Shown here: positions 50,327-60,052 of the stretch, one piece after another
Layout of the letters: every line of letters starts with the position of its first letter
Position numbering within the stretch: position 1 is the stretch's first letter
DNA from: JAIYDQ01 sp031411055
GTDB taxonomy: Bacteria > Planctomycetota > Planctomycetia > Pirellulales > Pirellulaceae
Assembly: GCA_031411055.1 (NCBI GenBank)
Contig: JANOAI010000229.1
Coordinates: forward strand, 1 to 64,000
DNA: 64,000 bases
Direction: 5' to 3'
The notes under the pieces: model-generated
What the model saw: only the letters and a program-made list of their open reading frames with translations
Database searches by the model: none
Told to the model about the DNA's origin: nothing
Made by a program: the position numbers and the translations under genes

Positions 50327-51003
50327 TTTAGCTCACGGGGCAGGCGGAAAGGTAACTCTTGATCGCTAACATAACATAGTCTAAGCAGAATCCCAGCGGC
50401 ACAATGCTTGGCAGAGGTCGCGAGAAAAGCGATCGTTCTCTTTAACGGACACTTCAATCACAAGGGCTGATGTCGGCCTCTTTAATGGTGATTGAGCCAG
50501 AATCACGCCCCGTATCAGATTAATAGGCCAGTCCTTCGTAACGTCCCTCATTCCCCCAACGTCCCGAGGGGAGCGTCAAAATCAAATGTTCGAGTTATGG
50601 GGTCAGGAGTCAATTGCCGGAACGGCCCTTCGGGTGATTTGCACAATTGACTCCTGACCCCATAACCCAACCCTAAATCTTAAACTTGACGCTCCACCAG
50701 GGGACTTGCGGTATTTGAACACATAGAGAGAATTCTTCACAGATCGGTTTCCGGTGGTAAGCGAGAAAGCGGAGTTATCGCTTGTTACAGTTGTCGCACG
50801 GCTAAACGGATCGGGACATAAAAATACACCATTCCAGCTGCATTCATGCTGGACTGATGTTCGATTTGAAGACGGTACGGACGCGAAGCGTGGTGTCTCA
50901 GGAAATGACACCCGAAACAAGATAATTTGAAAAGGCTACGACATACCACGGACGGTCGTCGAATGGGCCATTGCTCCATTCTATGGCATAGGAGGTAACG
51001 TCG
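50327..51003. other. gene-free interval with one palindromic element
   Basis: About 680 bases between divergent genes. It holds palindromic element B (50594-50666) and a CAATCAC...GTGATTG inverted pair near 50456-50505. Other frames here lack family features. AGGAGG lies just before the MaoC start. Confidence 0.5.
50594..50666. repeat. GTCAGGA-type palindromic element B
   Basis: Perfect 23-bp arms GTTATGGGGTCAGGAGTCAA plus three bases (50594-50616) and their complement (50644-50666) surround a centre with CCG-GAA-CGG (50617-50625) and CCC-TTC-GGG hairpins. The centre aligns with element A at 42190: a GAA-loop hairpin, then CCCTTYGGGTG, then TTWGCAC-type sequence. The arm core GTCAGGA is shared. 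Confidence 0.85.
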
Positions 51004-51567
51004 ATGGCGGCGGAGCTGCTAGCATTTGAAGATTTAAGAGTTGGCGATGAGTGGGTTAGTGCAACCCACGAATTGTCGAGTAGCGAGATTCGCGAATTTG
51101 CCGACCTTACCGGCGACTTCAATCGAATTCATCTCGACGAAGACTTTGCCAAATCGACGCCATTTGGCAAGCCGATCGCGCATGGACTTTTAGGCTTGTC
51201 GCTAATGGCAGGCCTTAGCACAGTGGCCCCAGCCGTGCGAACCACGGCGTTGCTCTCCGTTCAGGGTTGGCGATTCCGAAAACCCGTCTTTGTGGGGGAC
51301 ATCGTCCGCGTGGTGACGCAGGTTGCCGAGATTCGCGAGCACGGACGGCGTCATGGTGAAGTACACTGGTATCAGCGTCTTGTGAACCAACACGATGAAG
51401 TGGTGCAAGATGGCATGTTGACTACGCTTGTAGAACGCCGTGTTAAAATTGCGGCTCGTCCGAGAGACTTGGTTCGAATCGATCCGGCGTCGAGTAAATT
51501 GTCGCCCCATGTCGAAGAATCGAGTTCCTCGAAAGCGAATTCGAGTACCGCGTCTCAAACTCCTTGA
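51004..51567 (+). CDS. MaoC-like hot-dog dehydratase
   Basis: A 187-residue MaoC/(R)-enoyl-CoA hydratase-like protein. The catalytic Asp-His pair is visible in GDFNRIHLDEDFA near residue 40, followed by FGKPIAHGLLGLSLMAG. The last 30 residues are a Ser-rich tail. A clear AGGAGG precedes the start. Its stop overlaps the start of ade by one base (TGATG), so it opens the ade-mptG operon. Its link to the operon's C1/purine theme is not obvious. Confidence 0.82.
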   Translation: MAAELLAFEDLRVGDEWVSATHELSSSEIREFADLTGDFNRIHLDEDFAKSTPFGKPIAHGLLGLSLMAGLSTVAPAVRTTALLSVQGWRFRKPVFVGDIVRVVTQVAEIREHGRRHGEVHWYQRLVNQHDEVVQDGMLTTLVERRVKIAARPRDLVRIDPASSKLSPHVEESSSSKANSSTASQTP

Positions 51568-53312
51568 TGAATCCATCGCTTGAAGAACTGCAACAACTGG
51601 TTGACGTCGCAATGCAGCGACGACCGGGGACGGTGCTTTTCAAGAACGCGAAAGTCATCAACGTCTTCACCCTCGAAGTCCAGGCAACGCATGTGCTTTT
51701 GGCGGGGCGTTGGATTGCGGCGGTCGGGACTTTTTTGGATCAGGCTCAAGCCGATCAAACGATTGATCTCGATGGTGCGTATCTCGCCCCCGGTTTGATC
51801 GATGCACATCTTCACATCGAGTCGTCACTGGTTGTTCCAGCTGAATACGCGCGAGCGGTTGTACCACGCGGCGTGACCGGGATCGTGGCGGATCCGCATG
51901 AAGTTGCCAACGTTGCAGGCGTACCTGCTATCGAATGGATGCTGAAGGCCAGCGAAAATCTGCCGCTGGAGGTTTGGTTTACCGTTTCGAGTTCGGTACC
52001 ATCAACCGATCTTGAAACCAGCGGCGCAAAGCTAGACCTGAAAACAATCGAGTTGCTTTTGCAGCACCCTCGAATCGTAGGTGTGGCGGAATTGATGAGC
52101 GTCCCTGGCTTTCTCAACGCAAGTCGCGAAGAGCTCTCCAAAGTTTGCTTGGCAGAGAAGGCCGGTAAATTGCCCGATGGGCATGCACCGGGTGTTATGC
52201 ATCGCGAGCTTCAAGCTTATCTTGCAGCGGGGGTCGCGTCGGATCATGAAAGCACAACCCTCGCTGAAGGTCTTGAGAAGTTAGCATCCGGTTGTTTTCT
52301 CATGATTCGCGAAGGCTCGGCCACACGAAACTTAGAAGCGTTGATCTCCCTAGTCGATTCTCGCTATGGTGACCGCGTCGGCTTGGTGACCGACGATCGC
52401 TTACCACATGATCTGATTACCGAGGGAGGGGTCGATTTCTTGGTCCGCAAAGCCATCTCGCTGGGCGCCGATCCGTTCTATACCATTCGAGCTGCAAGTT
52501 ACAACAATGCTCGTTACTTTAAACTCAATCGACGCGGAGCCATTGCTCCTGGCTATCAAGCCGATCTGGTTATTCTCGACGACCTCCCTACGTTCAAAGC
52601 GAGGCAAGTTTACCAACAGGGAAAATGCGTCGCAGAAAAGGGTCGACTCATTGTCAGCCTCACGCGAGCCGAAGTCAGCCCCGCTATCTTAGGCTCGACC
52701 AAGCTACCCAAGCTAATTCCGGATGATCTTCGGCTTGTTCACTCGTCGGATCGCGTCCGTGTCATCCAGGCGATTCCGAATCAAATCTTGACCAAAGAAG
52801 TGATTGAACGACCAACGGTTGCGAATGGCGAAGTTATAAGCGATCCCTCGCGAGATTTGCTTAAATTGGTTTGCATTGAACGCCACGGGAATCATGGTCA
52901 ATGCGGCGTTGGATTAGTTCAAGGTTTTGGCCTTCAACGAGGCGCGATCGCTGGTACGATCGCGCATGATCATCACAACTGCATGGCGGTGGGATCATCC
53001 GATGCCGATATAATTTTTGCAGTCGAACGGGTCGGTCAGCTCGGCGGCGGCATGGTCGCGGTGGAAAATCAAAAGGTCATCGCGGAATTGGCGCTCCCGT
53101 TGGCTGGTCTCTTGTCGGATCTTCCACTCGAAGAAGTCTGTCTTGCCATGGATCGACTCAATGCATCGGTCGAAGGATTGGGCTGTCGGTTCCCGGCTCC
53201 ATTCATGGCTTTGTCGTTTTTAGGCCTGGCAGTCATACCCGAGTTACGATTGACGGATCATGGCCTCGTGAATGTCGTGAAAAATTCGCTCGTTCCATTT
53301 GCCGTCGGTTGA
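51567..53312 (+). CDS. ade: adenine deaminase
   Basis: Adenine deaminase converts adenine to hypoxanthine. The 581-residue amidohydrolase has metal-ligand motifs GLIDAHLHIESS near residue 73 and DPHEVANV near 110, a central DGHAPG region near 203 and SDHE near 225, and the C-terminal domain with GLGCRFPAPFMALSF. It is translationally coupled to the MaoC gene by TGATG and followed by pabA within 15 bases. This puts a purine salvage enzyme into an operon for a folate-like cofactor, which is not a standard grouping. Confidence 0.92.
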   Translation: MNPSLEELQQLVDVAMQRRPGTVLFKNAKVINVFTLEVQATHVLLAGRWIAAVGTFLDQAQADQTIDLDGAYLAPGLIDAHLHIESSLVVPAEYARAVVPRGVTGIVADPHEVANVAGVPAIEWMLKASENLPLEVWFTVSSSVPSTDLETSGAKLDLKTIELLLQHPRIVGVAELMSVPGFLNASREELSKVCLAEKAGKLPDGHAPGVMHRELQAYLAAGVASDHESTTLAEGLEKLASGCFLMIREGSATRNLEALISLVDSRYGDRVGLVTDDRLPHDLITEGGVDFLVRKAISLGADPFYTIRAASYNNARYFKLNRRGAIAPGYQADLVILDDLPTFKARQVYQQGKCVAEKGRLIVSLTRAEVSPAILGSTKLPKLIPDDLRLVHSSDRVRVIQAIPNQILTKEVIERPTVANGEVISDPSRDLLKLVCIERHGNHGQCGVGLVQGFGLQRGAIAGTIAHDHHNCMAVGSSDADIIFAVERVGQLGGGMVAVENQKVIAELALPLAGLLSDLPLEEVCLAMDRLNASVEGLGCRFPAPFMALSFLGLAVIPELRLTDHGLVNVVKNSLVPFAVG

Positions 53313-53325
53313 GCCCATCGTAACG

Positions 53326-53940
53326 ATGATTCTCTTGCTCGATAACTTTGATAGTTTTGTCTACAACCTGGATCGTTACGTTCTGCAGTTTGGTCAGAAG
53401 ACGCTTGTCGTTCGATCGGACGCCATTTCTGTCGATGCGATTGAGCGACTCGAAGTCCAAGGAATCATTATTTCGCCTGGACCAAGGACACCCGATGAAG
53501 CCGGTTGTTCGCTCGAAGTGGTCCGTAGGCTAGGTGGAAAGGTCCCCATCTTAGGTGTTTGCCTCGGACATCAAACGATCGGCCAAGCCATGGGCGGTCG
53601 CGTGGTGCGCGCTCCGCGTCCCATCCATGGACAATCGAGCTCGATCTTTCATCGTGATAGCCGTTTATTGCAAGGGCTCCCCTCGCCTTTCGAGGCTGGG
53701 CGGTATCATTCATTGATTGTCGAGGAAACAAGCCTTCCTGCTTGCCTTCTCAAAACTGCCTGGACCGACGACGGATTGATTATGGGATTTGAACATCGTG
53801 AATGGAATCTGATGGGAGTCCAATTCCATCCCGAATCGATCTTGACGAAAGATGGGCATACGATCGTCGCAAACTTTCTTCGTGTATGCGGAGTCGAAAT
53901 CGCGAAGTCCGAGTGTCCGTCCGATTTCGCAAGTAGGTAG
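53326..53940 (+). CDS. pabA: aminodeoxychorismate/anthranilate synthase glutaminase subunit
   Basis: This glutamine amidotransferase supplies ammonia to a chorismate-amination partner. From ATG 53326 it has 204 residues: DNFDSFVYNL at the start, PGPRTPDEAG near 52, the catalytic Cys79 in GVCLGHQTIG, and HPESI near 173 with the histidine-glutamate pair. Sequence alone cannot separate PabA from TrpG. Its position next to the p-aminobenzoate-using RFAP synthase favours PabA. A start at 53299 would overlap ade. Confidence 0.88.
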   Translation: MILLLDNFDSFVYNLDRYVLQFGQKTLVVRSDAISVDAIERLEVQGIIISPGPRTPDEAGCSLEVVRRLGGKVPILGVCLGHQTIGQAMGGRVVRAPRPIHGQSSSIFHRDSRLLQGLPSPFEAGRYHSLIVEETSLPACLLKTAWTDDGLIMGFEHREWNLMGVQFHPESILTKDGHTIVANFLRVCGVEIAKSECPSDFASR

Positions 53941-53944
53941 TTCT

Positions 53945-54520
53945 ATGACCCGCAGTCCGGATGAACTCATTCTTGAAGCGATAGTCACAACCGAGTCGGA
54001 GGACGGTTCGATGCACGTCGCACCGATGGGACCGCAAGTCTCGCAATCGATGGATCGATGGCTGTTAAAACCCTTCCAGACATCGACGACCTTTCGCAAC
54101 CTGCAGCGTACCAACCGCTGTGTTGTGCATGTAGTCGATGACGCATTGGTCATCGCGCAAGCGGTACTCGGAAATGCCAATTCTTATCCTGCGAATTCGA
54201 TTCCAGGGACTGGTTTTGTGCTCGACAATGCATGCCATTGGTTTGCGTTGACGGTGACCGAATGGGATGTCAGCCATCCACGTGCGCTGGCGACCTGCCA
54301 GGTCGTCGAAAAACAGGTTGGCCGGCCATTCTTCGGATGGAATCGTGCGAAACACGCGATTGTGGAACTGGCCATTCTCGCAAGTCGAGTTGGTATGCTG
54401 GATCCATCCATGATGCAGAACGAAATAGATCGGCTTAAAATAATGATTGAGAAAACCGGGAGCCATCGAGAGTTTGAGGCGTTCGAACTTCTAAGCCATT
54501 ATATTCGATCGGAGTCCTAA
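53945..54520 (+). CDS. DUF447 family protein
   Basis: A 191-residue protein with the flavin-reductase-like split barrel pattern of DUF447: ILEAIVTTESEDGSMHVAPMG at the start (clipped), CVVHVVDDAL near 60, and FGWNRAKHAIVELAILASR near 140. DUF447 members are a regular part of H4MPT-linked C1 gene sets in methanogens, methylotrophs and planctomycetes, where their role is still unknown. It follows pabA by four bases. ATG 53945 is chosen because the longer frame would overlap pabA. Confidence 0.8.
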   Translation: MTRSPDELILEAIVTTESEDGSMHVAPMGPQVSQSMDRWLLKPFQTSTTFRNLQRTNRCVVHVVDDALVIAQAVLGNANSYPANSIPGTGFVLDNACHWFALTVTEWDVSHPRALATCQVVEKQVGRPFFGWNRAKHAIVELAILASRVGMLDPSMMQNEIDRLKIMIEKTGSHREFEAFELLSHYIRSES

Positions 54521-54522
54521 GA

Positions 54523-55629
54523 TTGCCCTCAACGGATGAAAGCTCGAACAAACTACCGCAACGCTGGATCGTTGCTTGTCCCGCCCGACTGCACTTTGGT
54601 TTGTTGGAAATTTGTCCGGGACAGCCGAACCTCTACGGTGGGCTCGGCGTCGCAATCGATGAACCCCAAACCGTAGCGACGCTTGACGTCGTCGGCCCAC
54701 AGGCGAAGTCTACGTTGGAGATTGAATGCAACGATGATTTGCGACCGGGAATCGAGTCGATTGTTCATCGTGCATGGAAGGACGTTGGTAGCGACGATCT
54801 TTTACGCCGTTGCACCTTCCATTTACGAATCGTCGAACATCCGAAGCGCCACAACGGTGTCGGGAGTGGAACTCAATTGGCTTGTGCCGTGGCTTCGCTG
54901 ATGCGCGCCGCGATCAAACAAGCAACCATGAACGGCCCCTTTGCGCTCGCTGCGCTTTGGAACACCGATGATCACCTGCAGTCCTCTGGCGAAAGTAAAT
55001 CGCTTGAATATTTGGCTCAAGCGTCCGGCCGCGGCCTGCGATCCTACGTTGGTTTAGCGGCCCATCTCCACGGCGGTTTGATTGTCGACCACGGCATTCA
55101 ATCAAACCATCACGCGACGCGTGTAACGGAACGGTTCGCAGTTCCAGAAGACTGGCCAGTTCTACTCATTGACCCCAAAGAGGGTGAACGGATTAGTGGT
55201 ACTCGCGAATCATCGCTTTTTGCGCAATGCTCGCAACCCAATCCCAGCCGTGCACGAATGCAAATGCTTGCAACGACTGAAATTGCGACCGCCGCTCAAG
55301 CTCGCGATTTCCCTCGTTTTGCATCGGCCTTGTTTGAGTATGGTTGTTTGGGTGGCGAAATCTTTCAAGCCGCACAGGGAGGCATTTATCGAGATGACAA
55401 GGTTGGGAATTTAGTTTCTCTCTTGCGCTCGCAGGGCGCGCAAGCCGTCGGTCAAACGAGCTGGGGGCCAACCGTTTTTTGTATCGTCGAGCATCACGAT
55501 ACCGCCATGAGGCTCGTTCACGAGCTTGCCAAATATCCAGATTCAAAGTTTGAGGTTCGCGTGACGCGGATGACAAACCACTCGGCCAAATTGACTTGTG
55601 ATGCCCGCGGTGATCTCCCCACTTTCTAA
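54523..55629 (+). CDS. mptG: beta-ribofuranosylaminobenzene 5'-phosphate synthase (RFAP synthase)
   Basis: RFAP synthase joins p-aminobenzoate to phosphoribosyl pyrophosphate with loss of CO2, the first committed step to tetrahydromethanopterin. The 368-residue GHMP-fold protein has PARLHFGLLEI near residue 21, HNGVGSGTQLACAV near 109, and GRGLRSYVGL near 169. TTG 54523 is the start: GGAG lies eight bases upstream, and it follows DUF447 by two bases. Together with pabA this makes a substrate-to-product pair in one operon. H4MPT enzymes serve formaldehyde or C1 oxidation in planctomycetes. Confidence 0.9.
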   Translation: MPSTDESSNKLPQRWIVACPARLHFGLLEICPGQPNLYGGLGVAIDEPQTVATLDVVGPQAKSTLEIECNDDLRPGIESIVHRAWKDVGSDDLLRRCTFHLRIVEHPKRHNGVGSGTQLACAVASLMRAAIKQATMNGPFALAALWNTDDHLQSSGESKSLEYLAQASGRGLRSYVGLAAHLHGGLIVDHGIQSNHHATRVTERFAVPEDWPVLLIDPKEGERISGTRESSLFAQCSQPNPSRARMQMLATTEIATAAQARDFPRFASALFEYGCLGGEIFQAAQGGIYRDDKVGNLVSLLRSQGAQAVGQTSWGPTVFCIVEHHDTAMRLVHELAKYPDSKFEVRVTRMTNHSAKLTCDARGDLPTF

Positions 55630-55876
55630 GAGGTCGTGCAGCTTACGCGTTACCTCTCCCACGTCTTCGTGGGATTAGGGGCCCCGACGCCCATCGAAGA
55701 CTCTGGTCTTATGACCGGCAAGGGTGGCGTGCACGCACACCGGACTAAACGGCGTAAGGAACCTTATTCGGTATGCTATTCGGTACGCTCGAATAGGCGT
55801 GCCTGGACGGGGGGGTGGGGAGCGGATAGGCTAGCGAGTTTACAACTCGCCCCCTCAGCCAATTGAAAACGGACCC

Positions 55877-57283
55877 ATGAACGCCGACCACTTCGACACG
55901 ATCATCATCGGTGCCGGTATGTCGGGCTTGGCCGCTGGAATTCGATTAGCCCACTACGATCAACGAGTTTGCATTCTCGAACGCCACTACACGATTGGCG
56001 GGCTGAATTCGTTTTATCGCCTCAACGGGAGAAACTACGACGTCGGGCTCCATGCCATGACAAACTACACCGAGAAAGGAGCAAAGAAAGGCCCCCTGGC
56101 TCGATTGCTCAAGCAACTCCGGTTCCGATGGGAGGATTTTCAACTAGCGCCGCAGGCCGGTTCGGCGGTCGCCTTCCCGGGTGTATCACTCAATTTCAAT
56201 AACGATATTGAACTTCTCAAGTCCGAAATTGCCGCAAAATTCCCGCAGCAGATCGATGGCTTTAATCGTCTGCTGAGCCGTCTCCTTGAATATGATGATT
56301 TAAGGCAGGAGGATTTTGATATTTCAACGCGGCAAGTCCTAGCCGAAACGTTGAGCGATCCCCTGCTGATCGAAATGTTGCTCTGCCCGCTGATGTGGTA
56401 CGGCAATGCTCGCGAACATGATATGGACTGGGGACAATTCTGTATCATGTTCCGCAGTATTTTTCTCGAGGGTTTCGCCAGGCCATTTCGTGGCGTGCGC
56501 TTGATACTGAAAAACCTCGTTCGGCGATTCCGAGAAGTAGGTGGCCAGCTTTTGCTCCGAAGTGGCGTTGAGCGAATCGAAGTGGAAGGGACTCAAGCAA
56601 TTGGGGTCACACTTGAAAATGGGCGTCAGTTGACTGCCAAACGCATCCTATCGAGTGCTGGCGTGGTGGAAACACTGCGGATGTGCAGTGATCAATCGAT
56701 TGTCGAGACCGAACGGGCAGGGCAACTCACTTTCATCGAAACCATATCGGTTCTTGATTGCCAACCGGCAAAAATTGGTTTTGATAAAACGATCGTCTTC
56801 TTTAATGACTCGCCGACGTTTCACTGGACGCCACCCGAATTCGATCTTTGCGATATTCGAACCGGAGTTCTCTGTTCACCCAACAACTATTTGTATGGCG
56901 CGGATGAGGGAGAGCTTGAAGCGGGCTTTATTCGACAGACGTCGATCGCACATTTTGACCGTTGGCAGTCGCTCGACGAAAAGCAGTACGCCCGGGCCAA
57001 ACTAAAATGGTACGACGCCGGAGTAGCAGCGGCCGTCCGGTTTGTTCCCGACTTTCGTCGCCACGTTATCGATACCGATGTCTTTACTCCGAAGACGATT
57101 CGTCGTTTTACTTCGCACGACAACGGAGCCGTTTACGGCGCCCCGAAGAAACGCCTCGACGGAACAACGCACCTGAAAAATCTATTCCTGTGCGGCACCG
57201 ATCAAGGCTTCGTCGGCATTGTGGGAGCCATTGTCAGCGGAATTTCGATGGCCAACCAGCATTGCCTCCGTACCGAACTTTAA
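55877..57283 (+). CDS. FAD-dependent oxidoreductase (phytoene desaturase/CrtI-like)
   Basis: A 468-residue FAD enzyme with the dinucleotide-binding start IIIGAGMSGLAAGI, then ERHYTIGGLNS, and a C-terminal CGTDQGFVGIVGA motif that closes around FAD. This pattern is typical of CrtI-type desaturases and related retinol-saturase-like enzymes, which act on long polyenes or lipids. The substrate is unknown; no phytoene synthase is nearby. It lies about 250 bases after the mptG operon and may have its own promoter. Confidence 0.8.
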   Translation: MNADHFDTIIIGAGMSGLAAGIRLAHYDQRVCILERHYTIGGLNSFYRLNGRNYDVGLHAMTNYTEKGAKKGPLARLLKQLRFRWEDFQLAPQAGSAVAFPGVSLNFNNDIELLKSEIAAKFPQQIDGFNRLLSRLLEYDDLRQEDFDISTRQVLAETLSDPLLIEMLLCPLMWYGNAREHDMDWGQFCIMFRSIFLEGFARPFRGVRLILKNLVRRFREVGGQLLLRSGVERIEVEGTQAIGVTLENGRQLTAKRILSSAGVVETLRMCSDQSIVETERAGQLTFIETISVLDCQPAKIGFDKTIVFFNDSPTFHWTPPEFDLCDIRTGVLCSPNNYLYGADEGELEAGFIRQTSIAHFDRWQSLDEKQYARAKLKWYDAGVAAAVRFVPDFRRHVIDTDVFTPKTIRRFTSHDNGAVYGAPKKRLDGTTHLKNLFLCGTDQGFVGIVGAIVSGISMANQHCLRTEL

Positions 57284-57706
57284 AGGCGTCCCCACATCGG
57301 TACCGAACATGAGGGGTCTCCGCCCTTCTTCGTTGTCCCGAGATCGAGCCATTCGGTCGAATTGAGCTTCGCCTTTAGCCGAATCCTTCTCTTTGGGAGC
57401 CACTCCTTCCCTTTTAGGGTTTCGCCCATAACTCCCACCGACCGGAAAGTTAGGAAAACCGCAATTTCTTCGAATTCAGCGAAACATTATGATTGCAGGC
57501 ATTGAATGACTCGCCTCTAGACATTAATGTAACCGATAAGCTCTTTAGCTGCGCCGTAAGGTTTGTCTCGCGTATATTGCGCATTTCTGGCAAATTTCAC
57601 AATTCGTGAGGACACGGTGCGGAACGAACCGCTTATCTCGTACGCGATGTCTTAGAAACTAGTTCAATTTAGTACTTCATACTTTTCAATTCTTCAGGAG
57701 GTTTCG
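57284..57706. other. promoter region before the DUF1800/DUF1501 genes
   Basis: About 420 bases without a recognised gene. It ends with an excellent ribosome site AGGAGG (57696-57701), five bases before ATG 57707. No repeat or operator is clear. Confidence 0.5.
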
Positions 57707-59884
57707 ATGCCTAAGAGAAAATTTTTCGCTCTTTGGTTGCTGATTTTTGGGGGCCTAATTGGGTATTCGAAATCAACGGAGGCCGGAACTTTTTCGGTCG
57801 CTACACGTGACGAACTTCTGGTTCTGACCTCGAAACTTCAAGCCGCACAATTTTTAACGCATGCAACGTTCGGTCCAACGCAAGCGGCCATTGACGCACT
57901 TGCGACGCGAATGCGCGAGATCGGGACGATGGCTGCTGCGTCCGAGTGGATTGATCAGCAAACCGCTACGACCCTCTCGAAATCATTGCATTTGCCAACC
58001 GCCGAAGCTTACATCGCTCAAGACCTCGCTTTGTGCACAGCCGTCAATTCGTCAGGCGCCGCGATCACACCGCTGACGACTGCTCATGTTCCGAATAGAA
58101 CCAATTATCGAATGAATGCTTGGTTCAATAATACGATCCAAGGTCCAGACCAACTTCGTCAACGGACTGCCTGGGCCCTTTCGCAAATCATCGCTGTTGG
58201 CAGCGGCGGCTTTGACAATTTCACAACGGACTCGATGGAAACCGCTGGTGGAATCGGCCCCAACGGTGCGGTGGCGACGAAGTCTCGCTACCTTGGACAA
58301 ATCGATTTTTACGACATCTTCGTTGACAACGCCTTTGGATCGTATCGAGATATTCTGCAAAAAGTAACGTATCACGGAATTATGGGCGATTGGCTCAGCA
58401 GCCGTGGAAATGCAAAAGCCAACGTCGCCGCCAATCAATATCCTGACGAAAACTATGCACGCGAAGTTATGCAGCTGTTCTCGATTGGTCTAGCCGTGTT
58501 GAACCCGGACGGGACCCAGGTTCTCGATGGGAATAACGAGCCAGTACCGACCTACGATCAAAATACGATTCGCGAGTATGCGAAGGTTTTCACGGGTCTC
58601 GGATACAACGGCACCGGCGGTGCGTACAATACGTCTGGCAACACAGGCGGCTTTCAGACCGGCGTACGCTACTTGACTCCGATGACCATGGCTTCTTCGC
58701 AACATGATGTCGGCGCCAAAACACTTCTTGGACGCAACTTGTTGGCGATAACGACGGTCAATCGCGCTAATTGCGACGCCGATGTCACGGCCGCACTCGA
58801 CAGTCTTTTTCAGCACCAAAGTTGTGCTCCATTCATCTGTAACCGACTGATTCAACGCTTGGTCAAGTCGAATCCATCGCGGTCCTATATGACGCGAGTC
58901 GTATCTGCGTTCAATAACAACGGTAATAATGTCCGTGGTGATCTGAAAGCCGTCGTCCGAGCGATTCTGCTCGATCCTGAAGCTTGGCAGCCTGTGCGAA
59001 CCCAATATCTTCGCAATCCGAATCGTATCCTCGTTACAACAATGGGAACGGAAGATACACGTGTGCAAGAACCAATTATCAACTACACACGAGCAATACG
59101 CGGTCTCAAAGGGGTTGCGTATTACGAAAAAGGGACGACGTCACTGAACACAGCCGTTCCGCCAACGGGCGTCGTAACGACTTACGACTCCGCTAACCCC
59201 CTTTCGAATGACTTCCGGTTGCAGTCTCGCTTTAACGAGCTAGAGCAAAGCCCTTATCTCACTCCGAGTGTGTTCAACTTCTATTTGGCTGACTATCAAC
59301 CGTCCGGCGACATCGCCAACTTCAATCCTTCCAGCCGAATTCCGCTCGGCGAGGTAGTTACCCCGGAAGTCCAAATTCTCAACGCCATTAGTGCGAATCG
59401 CACCGTGAATTTGTTCCGAACTTTGGTTCTCTCGGGTATCACACAACAACAAATGAACGTTGGCAGTTTCCTGGCTGGCACACCTGGCGATCCTCTTGCG
59501 GTCCCACCTGTTCTTCCTACGGATCCCTCGGTTAAAAATGCGACTAGTACCAACACCGCTAACGACATAACAACGATGTTGAATTCGACCCGATGCCGAG
59601 TCGTTTTGGATGCTTCGGCTCCGTTTGCCTCGCTCGCAACGCAAGCGAATATCGCGCTTACGATGCCGAACAGTCCAACGGGTCCAACTGCCCTGATTGA
59701 AAACATCGATTTGCTTCTCTGCCAAGGTACCATGAACGACAGCTATCGAAATAAGCTGATGCAGGTACTAGCCAATCGTCGAGCCTCGTTTGGAACATCG
59801 GTTGACAATACCGAGGCCCTAACCATGGCTCGATCGGCATTAATTTCCGTTCTCAATTCGCCAAGCTTCTTAGTGAGCAAATAA
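57707..59884 (+). CDS. secreted DUF1800 protein
   Basis: A 725-residue exported protein: signal peptide ending near TEA, then the DUF1800 pattern FLTHATFGPTQAAIDALA near residue 47, LRQRTAWALSQI near 145, PDENYAREVMQLFSIG near 245 and RAILLDPEAW near 410. DUF1800 is found next to DUF1501 proteins in many planctomycetes and other bacteria; the pair is thought to be exported together, but its activity is unknown. The downstream DUF1501 gene follows after about 170 bases, with a hairpin between. Confidence 0.88.
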   Translation: MPKRKFFALWLLIFGGLIGYSKSTEAGTFSVATRDELLVLTSKLQAAQFLTHATFGPTQAAIDALATRMREIGTMAAASEWIDQQTATTLSKSLHLPTAEAYIAQDLALCTAVNSSGAAITPLTTAHVPNRTNYRMNAWFNNTIQGPDQLRQRTAWALSQIIAVGSGGFDNFTTDSMETAGGIGPNGAVATKSRYLGQIDFYDIFVDNAFGSYRDILQKVTYHGIMGDWLSSRGNAKANVAANQYPDENYAREVMQLFSIGLAVLNPDGTQVLDGNNEPVPTYDQNTIREYAKVFTGLGYNGTGGAYNTSGNTGGFQTGVRYLTPMTMASSQHDVGAKTLLGRNLLAITTVNRANCDADVTAALDSLFQHQSCAPFICNRLIQRLVKSNPSRSYMTRVVSAFNNNGNNVRGDLKAVVRAILLDPEAWQPVRTQYLRNPNRILVTTMGTEDTRVQEPIINYTRAIRGLKGVAYYEKGTTSLNTAVPPTGVVTTYDSANPLSNDFRLQSRFNELEQSPYLTPSVFNFYLADYQPSGDIANFNPSSRIPLGEVVTPEVQILNAISANRTVNLFRTLVLSGITQQQMNVGSFLAGTPGDPLAVPPVLPTDPSVKNATSTNTANDITTMLNSTRCRVVLDASAPFASLATQANIALTMPNSPTGPTALIENIDLLLCQGTMNDSYRNKLMQVLANRRASFGTSVDNTEALTMARSALISVLNSPSFLVSK

Positions 59885-59904
59885 ACTTCCTACTTTCTTA
59901 GTTT

Positions 59905-59929
59905 GAGAGCAAGCGTCTCGCTTGCTCTC
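59905..59929 (+). other. hairpin between DUF1800 and DUF1501
   Basis: GAGAGCAAGCG-TCT-CGCTTGCTCTC is a perfect 11-bp stem with no T run. It may be a weak attenuator or a mRNA-stabilising structure between cotranscribed genes. Confidence 0.5.
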
Positions 59930-60052
59930 GCCAACGAAGTCTTACCTTTTATCCGATTGACTCAGTATTAAGACGCCTCAATCGGGTAAACGCGCACTAA
60001 AGCAATTGACATTCCACAACAAAACAAACTGAATTCACAAGGATTACTACCC

